A DNA stretch of 64,000 nucleotides from Flammula alnicola (lineage: Eukaryota > Basidiomycota > Agaricomycetes > Agaricales > Strophariaceae): contig JADNRV010000249.1 of NCBI GenBank assembly GCA_015499995.1, positions 1 through 64,000 of the forward strand, in the 5' to 3' direction. Position 1 is the first letter of the stretch. Each line of letters begins with the position of its first letter. A program made the translations under genes and the position numbers. The notes under the pieces are model-generated. The model had not been told where the DNA came from. It saw nothing but the letters and a program-made list of their open reading frames with translations, and ran no database searches. Of this stretch, positions 57,917 to 64,000 are shown piece by piece.

Positions 57917-57924
57917 CTATCTTC
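57917..57924. repeat. Right 8-bp target duplication
   Basis: CTATCTTC, identical to 54661-54668. Confidence 0.75.
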
Positions 57925-58307
57925 AGACTGTGATTGGACCCATCTCATTCTCGCGATTCTTTGAATACCTATCTCAGAATATGTGCAATTTACTCGTCAC
58001 GTCAAACGCAGAACTACACACACAGGGTCAAAAAACTGGGCTGCTTAGCCGGCGGCACCGCTCCCTATTTACTTAGATGATGCGATGCAGGTTGGCGATG
58101 CAAGACGATTTGTGAGTCACTTGTGTCAGGAACTCTTCAATTTACGGATTATGAATTCTGACTCACTTTCGTATCCCTTCAGAACAGCATAAATACGATA
58201 CGATACGCTTCTTCGTTCAGTAGAAATCGGTCGACGCCGACCACTAGCACCAGCAAAGCGAAGAACAAAACTCATCGAGCTACCTAACCACCATCTAAAT
58301 ATACACA

Positions 58308-59053
58308 TGAAGTCTGCAGCCAAGGGCATGCCTCGTCGCGAAGCATTCAAAAAGGTATGCTTGTCGACCAGAGGCATGAAATAATTGTTCTTATTTCTCC
58401 GTTCTATCTCCGTTCTATCTAGTATATTCGAGCAAAGGCTCACCGCGAGGGCACCCTCTTCAAAGACGCACTGTCTACCATAGAACGCTCGGAGAACGGA
58501 ATGGTAATTACTCCCCGTTTCTTGTATATGGGCGCTCTAATTCTTATGTCTAACATTAATTCAGGGTACATATTTGCCTAGAGTTATTCCTCGAGACCGT
58601 GTGGAAAAAAGTTACACCCAGGCTCCGCATAAAAGACGGAATAGTGCAGGTTTTGTCAACCTTGGTCAAATCTCCGACGAAGGACTTGTCCCTAACGATA
58701 AAGAAATTGATGTGCATTTTGCCACCGGTACCTCTGCTGAAGAGCAGTTCCACCGCCACACCGATATGAGCGTATCCATTCTTAGCATCGCTCGCCCAGC
58801 CAAACGAAAGGGTAAGAGCTTTACATGCCAGTGATATCAAAGTTTTCTCCAGAACACTAATCTTACTTCGAAACCAGGTGTCGCAAAGGATTTCGAAATT
58901 GTCCGTAAAGTGCGCAATGTCGTTGCTCTCCCCGACGACGAGTTCGAGAAGTCGTCCTTGGAAGCCGACGAAGACTGGGAGCAAATCGACGACGAGCAGC
59001 CGATTGATACTCGCCAGTCCTACTCTTCCGTTCTCCGAGGAAATAAGAGATGA
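58308..59053 (+). CDS. Small basidiomycete protein, family member 2
   Basis: Four exons, 58308-58355, 58423-58503, 58565-58811 and 58878-59053, give 183 residues. The first two exons have exactly the lengths of member 1 (48 and 81 bases) and all phases agree. The basic N-terminus SAAKGMPRREAFKK, then IRAKAHREGTLFKDAL, the conserved HTDMSVSILSIARPAKRKG, VAKDFEIVRKVRNVVALPDD and the tail RQSYSSVLRGNKR. No known domain, signal peptide or membrane segment. The 5' leader (ACCAGCA repeats) and the 3' flank (CGACAYCTCATT) are also shared with member 1, showing that whole gene units were duplicated. Confidence 0.78.
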
Positions 59054-59265
59054 ATGATACCTAGGTTACTGCCCTTTGGCCTTGACACATCCGAGTCGGG
59101 AGTTCAAAGATGAACTTATTATGACTTCGTCTTGAATCGACTTAGCTCGTTGGAACTTGGCTGTCCATGACGCGACGCGGCGAAGGCGACACCTCATTAG
59201 CATTGCTTATTACCAATGTAACGTGTGGTCGTATACTCGAGTAGTATACTTCGAATGATGAAGAC

Positions 59266-59370
59266 ATGATATTCGAGAAATCCCTGTGGGAAGATGACTG
59301 GGAGAAGATTTACGACGAACATCGGGCGGATACTCGGAAGTCTTACTCGTCCGCGCGTCCGCTCTGTAGG
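59266..59370 (+). pseudogene. Third family member, C-terminal relic
   Basis: IFEKSLWEDDWEKIYDEHRA followed by DTRKSYSSARP matches the tail of member 1 (FERSLWDDDWEKIYDEQRVD), which member 2 has shortened. No upstream exons remain. The following 150 bases contain the same downstream flank as the other two genes, so this is the remnant of a third tandem unit. Confidence 0.75.
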
Positions 59371-59625
59371 CAAACATTCAAATTTGACGTCCAGAATTAT
59401 TTCAAGCTTCGACGCACAAGTCAAATGTTTTATCCTGATTCCTCGTCGCTGGTCGTTCGGAACCGCATATCATGGCATGACCGCAACACGATTAGCGTTA
59501 CGTAGACACATACTCCAAGCCCCGCTTTTATCGACCTATAGGCTATCAGTGAATTGAGGAGTTTCGTTCTCGTACGAGGAATCAAATATATATGTTCCAC
59601 TACAGAAATTTACTGGTCAGTTGGC

Positions 59626-62600
59626 TCAGTTATAGCCACCCGTCGACAAAGACGGGGGCAGTGCATCCTTTTCACTACCACAAGTCATCGTGATATCGTT
59701 CGTCAGAGTGAGTTCCACCACAGAACCGCTAATGAAGACGTCCCAGTCTAAATAACAATTGGACTTGTATGGCTTTCCGTTGACGGTAACACTCTGTTCA
59801 AAGATTGATCAACTATGGCTGTGCAGGAAGGAGTAAAAAATGTTCCTAAGTACCTTGACGAAAACGTTTCCGCCGGTTCCGTCTGCGGGGTTTCCAGTGA
59901 ATCCTTTCGAGACAATTGTGGTAGTCGTATTGAAAAGAGGGTTGAAGAATGATATTTGAGGGAAATAGGGTGATGAAAGCAGGACCTGATTAGTTGCCGG
60001 TAGTGGGTACATGCCAAGGAGATACCACGCGGCGTAGCTGCCCATCGCGCCTAGACATATGATTGAGTGGAAAATCACTGCCTATCCTAGCAGTCAATGC
60101 ATTACCTGAGTCTAGATTTTTTAAAACAAATCGGTGTTAGCCACATGGATGCCATCAGAATGGACACTCTTACCATCGTTTCCGGGCAAACCATTCCTGG
60201 ATGTGTTGAAAAACTGAGCAATGACCTGTCTTGATCTTTGGGTGCTGAGACCAGGGCGGTTGGCATAATGGTACATGAAAGGCATCTGCTGCGAGGGTTC
60301 ATCGGTCGAATCGAAGTACTGTTGTTCGAAGATAAAGTCTAGACGAGTTATGAAGCTTTCCACGCCGCCTTGAAGCTCGATCAACTTCGCATTATCTTGC
60401 GGGACATACTGGTAATACGAGGTCAGACGGTGCACATGGATACTCGTCGCATCCACATACTTGCGAATACTGGGAAAAGAAGCGCAAGTTAGCTCGAGCA
60501 TAAAGTTCTATGGACAAACACTTACAATAATGGGAGAACCTGAAAGCAATATACTCGTTAATGCAAAAGAAGAAAATATGCTGCGGCGTCCAAACCTTCG
60601 TAAAACCCATCGCGATCGGCAGCGTTCAAGAAGCAGGTGGCCGAAGTTGGGTCATGAATACTGCAATGCCTGGGGTCGGTGAAGTTGAATGTCCCGTTCG
60701 CAAAGCGGGGCTGATTAAGATGATGACTTCCAATCAGCAGCGAAAGTGAGCGAACGAGAGGAGGTGTACTGACCTGCATCATTCCTACAATATTCGGGCT
60801 ACCCGGAACACTGATATTAGGATTCCAGACATTGATAAAGTTTCCGGCGCGATTCAAATACTGCGACCCATTAGCATAGAACTAGAGGAAAAACAGAGAT
60901 TTTCTTACCTTCTGAGTATCTGCTGTCTTACCAAGGGCCTTCGCAACTTGCGAAATCGCAAAATCGTTAAAGGCATGCTGAAATCCAATTAGCTTCGAAT
61001 TCAGCAAAGGAGCAAAAGAGACGACTTTACCTCAAGTGTACGAGATACTTGCTTGGTATTTGCGCCTCCAGCATCAAACATATCTTGCGGAATATAGCCT
61101 GCATTGGAATAGACAGTTTAAAGGTCTCGACTTCGATGATACATGAGCCTGATGTTTACCTAGCTGCTTCCAAAGGTCCGCTTGTCGTCCTTGCAGGTTC
61201 CAGTTGGGTGACTGGATTTCTGCGTCCGCCAGCAGGGCATTGTATAGGTCAGTTGGGGATACGTTCAAGGCTTTTGCCTGCTGCTGGAATCTGCAAATAC
61301 AGGTTCTAGTCACTGAAAACAAAACTAGAGGCATATAACAGACTTTACGAAAAACTCTCCTAGGATAGGGTCGCCGTCTGAAGGTGACGGAGTTCAAGAT
61401 GCGATGGAAACAGGACCAAAAACTGACATACTGGTACCGCCCTGAATGAAATGCATAGCAGTCGCTCCACGACACTCAGGTAACCAGCCTAAATCAACTC
61501 TTCGATGGTCTAATCGCAATTTGTATTTCCGATGTTTGACTGACCTTCATGCTTCTGAATATCAATCATTCCGCGAACAATTCTCGAGAACGTAATTGGG
61601 TCGTGGAGAGACATAAGGGGGTAAAGAGTTCGATAAGTGTCCCACTGGAGTGCTCAGTAAGTAACAGATATGCTCGAATGGCTTTTGGAAGCACTCACAT
61701 TGCAGTACAGTGAGTCAAAGTATGGTTCCGTCGAGTTCCATTTAGGATTCTCACCAGTATCTAGCATGTATAGATTGTTACTCAACCGAAAATATTTGAC
61801 GACTGGACAAACGTACAATCCGCAGGTGAAATGTGCGTTCTGTATACCTTCAGGGTTGTCAGCACTGAGGATATTATCCAAGTGAGGGATATTTACTGAG
61901 GAATACAATAGTTGTGTCGTTTCTAAATCGATGCCAGTCGTATCCACTTGCACCCTGCTTAACAAATCGTTCCACTGCGCTCGATTTGAAGCATGAACGT
62001 TATCGAAGTCGAAGTCGGGAATTTCTTCTTGGGCGTTTGCACATGCTTGAGCACTAGAAATAAAAGAGACCCCAACACGAGCGAGAATGCTGGTTGCCTG
62101 ACCTCCTGGTGCCGGAGAAAAAGTGAAGAGAGCGCCCATTTCCGAGACGAACCCTGAGCAGAAATATTGAGGTATGATTCTGCTTTGAGTTATTGCGATA
62201 CGCACCGTAGTATGTTTGCAGGAGGTTGGTCGAGCCACGGACGGGGAAGTTAGACAGCCAGACTCCATATTCCGTCGGCGAACCTAAAGTATATCCTTCG
62301 GCTTTAAAATCGACGCAGGTAAAAGCACTATATCGGCCTTAATTACTCGTTAGATATAAGCTATTCAAATATATAATCACACAACGCGTACCTGGTCCAA
62401 AAGATGCAGAAAAAGAAGCTCCTCCAACCACCCTGGCAGTAGCAGGGTCAAGCGTCATCTCAGGATTTGTGCTGCTTTTCTGTCCATCATTCGTGATGTC
62501 AACCAAGATGCGTGGGTTCGTTGTTCCTGCTGGGAAAGTATAGCGATGGAGGGCCGTTCGACGAGTAGCAGTAAGCTCGACACGAATTGAATTTGACTGC

Positions 62601-63449
62601 AGCAATTATCAGCCCAGGTCAACAAAGTCATGTGCAGACGAAAACATGTATATGCACGAGATTAGTAGAGAAATATCCCGGAGATGCGGCATCATCGGGA
62701 AGGCCTGTGATCAATAGCGAACATTCAGGCGAGCCAAGCAGTAAACCAAAAACAATAAGAACCTACCATCAGGCAAGACCCTCCGGAGAATCTTCCTGTT
62801 TGCCATGGAAGTCGGACATTTCTCGAAGGTTGAGCATTGAAGGAAAGGAAATAATTTGAAGTTGGAGAGTGGTACAGCCTACAATGGGGTCAATTACTAA
62901 GACCAGGAGAATACACCGGATCGAGGATGATATTTGAAAAACGTACGCCACCTGTACCATCATCGTGCAGCTGCGAAAAGCCTGTTACATTGAACGTAGG
63001 ATCTCCGTCGTATCCTGCATGCTTTACAACGTCGTTATTGATTCAATTTCTTAGGAGCTTTCGAGCTGATGAAGCTTACATTTCCTGGAGAATCAGTATC
63101 CATGCCTGCCTTGATCATTCCATGCGGAAGTGTAGCGCCTAGAGGAGGAGTCGGTGATTAATCAAATGAAGATAAATGATAACGCACCAGGAAATACATG
63201 TCCACCATTTGTCGTCCCGATGAAAGCGTTGACAAGGCTAGCTGGATCCGTAATTTTTGGAATGGGCGGACTAGGCAAAGTCACATTTCCGCTGGCTAAA
63301 GCTGGACTGGCGCTATTCCTTTGATAATTGTCATGAAGCTGATCCTCAAAAGCGGATTGATAGACATACACTGCACTTTGGGCACCCACAAATCCCATGC
63401 CATTCGCGAGAGCGAGGTACTTGATGATTGCTCCTATAGATAACCTCAT
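59626..63449 (-). CDS. GH92 alpha-mannosidase
   Basis: Long multi-exon minus-strand gene. GH92 enzymes are calcium-dependent exo-mannosidases acting on alpha-linked mannose of N-glycans or fungal mannans. From the ATG at 63449 there is a hydrophobic N-terminal segment (probable signal peptide or anchor, residues 5-24), then NAFIGTTNGGHVFPG and TLPHGMIKAGMDTDSPGN with AGYDGDPTFNVTGFSQLHDD, both standard for the family's N-terminal lobe. Later blocks: WNSTEPYFDSLYCN, WDTYRTLYPLMSLHDPITFS, EGWLPECRGATAMHF, SQISFFNPLFNTT-like sequence near the end, and SVTVNGKPYKSNCYLDWDVF with the C-terminus SLSTGGYN before the stop at 59626-59628. More than ten short introns are expected; I did not fix them all. 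No lesion was found. Confidence 0.87.
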
Positions 63450-63497
63450 CTTTGGGGATACAGACTTGAACGGCTTTGAGGTTTTCGTGACATGTTC

Positions 63498-63504
63498 TTA
63501 TAAA
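63498..63504 (-). promoter_or_regulatory. TATA-like box of the GH92 gene
   Basis: TTTATAA on the minus strand, about 50 bases upstream of the start codon at 63449. Position suits a short leader. Confidence 0.45.
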
Positions 63505-63885
63505 GGTGGGCGAAGCTCGAAAAGAAGCCTCGTCGAAGAGCGTAGCGAATTCTTTCGGTCCATGAAGCGAGGGGTGGTCAGCTGGCTGTCGAGCGCGCTG
63601 AGGAAGTTTCTTTCGAGAAGAATAGGACCTTTGGAGACACATGGCGAGTGACAAGGAGATCCTTCTATGCAACGAAACTCGTTGAAAATTAGAATGCGAG
63701 AGAAGATATCCGTGTAAGTGGAAGTAAATAATACATCATTCACGTGAGCATCATTCCCATCTTCGATGGGAGTACTATAGTATACTTATCTGTGGGAATC
63801 AGAAAGAGGTAATATCAGCGTCGGTGGAAGACAAGAAGGCGTTCGAACATACGAAATACAAGTCAGATCTAAGACTGACAGCGAA

Positions 63886-64000
63886 TCACTCCTTCAGGTC
63901 GACGACGACCGCCTGGAATCCCGGCCCACCAAACTGTCCTACTCTGACACCGTCCCGGATCGCTCTGTCGCCCGACGGCCAGCTGGAAGCATTGACAAAT
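63886..64000 (-). CDS. C-terminal exon of an unknown gene, cut by the window
   Basis: Open minus-strand frame entering from the right edge: FVNASSWPSGDRAIRDGVRV, GQFGGPGFQAVVVDLKE, then TGA at 63886-63888. Protein-like composition and a clean stop suggest the 3' end of a real gene transcribed toward GH92. Not identified. Confidence 0.35.
   Translation of the reverse strand, partial: FVNASSWPSGDRAIRDGVRVGQFGGPGFQAVVVDLKE

Overview
The window reads as nuclear DNA of a mushroom-forming basidiomycete (Agaricomycetes). Protein genes are split by many short introns of about 48-85 bases. The gene families present (long F-box proteins, BTB/POZ families, a NACHT protein, DUF3533 proteins, GH92 and GH25 enzymes, short basidiomycete-only proteins) are typical of that group, as are mobile elements with long subterminal repeats. 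No rRNA, tRNA or CRISPR array was recognised.

Left part (1-18.3 kb): an inverted segmental duplication dominates. Arm A (about 300-3066) holds a BTB/POZ gene on the minus strand and the promoter, first exon and first intron of GWT1, which continues intact to 5376. Arm B (about 13136-18065) holds the same segments in reverse: a stranded GWT1 promoter with exon 1 and intron 1, then a second BTB gene. Arm B was later hit by a 5'-truncated LINE (13688-14422) and by a GCGTGC-rich element (about 16.31-17.77 kb). Each BTB copy carries a different single-base frameshift. Between the arms lie an F-box gene (6407-8344, minus) and a secreted GH25 lysozyme-like gene (10602-11580, plus).

Middle part (18.3-46 kb): a 4.5 kb gene-poor stretch, then a Zn2Cys6 transcription factor (22775-24848, with at least one probable GC-AG intron), thymidylate synthase (25915-26889, minus, two MluI cell-cycle boxes upstream), an intact BTB gene (27244-28403), a broken BTB gene (29652-30613), a short NACHT gene (minus), ribosomal protein P1 (33419-34023, minus, intron directly after the ATG), two tandem DUF3533/SNG1-like membrane proteins (minus), a protein built from two nucleotidyltransferase-like halves (42019-43860, minus) and an aspartokinase-like gene whose signature residues are altered (44095-46069, minus).

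Right part (46-64 kb): a young foldback element with 353-bp inverted repeats and a 9-bp target duplication (46805-47706), an MFS transporter of the allantoate/nicotinate permease type (48791-51322, with a 9-base micro-exon), a decayed GDSL/SGNH esterase gene (51507 to about 52330, minus), and a locally triplicated small-protein family (53439-54174, 58308-59053 and a relic near 59270). A 3.25 kb inverted-repeat element with an 8-bp target duplication (54669-57916) separates the first two members. The right end holds a GH92 alpha-mannosidase (59626-63449, minus) and the 3' end of a further minus-strand gene.

The genes are mostly unrelated housekeeping and accessory genes rather than one pathway. 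The main stories are duplication, decay and transposition, plus two adjacent same-strand genes with degenerate catalytic domains (the split nucleotidyltransferase-like protein and the aspartokinase-like protein). All exon boundaries are read by eye from splice consensus and frame.
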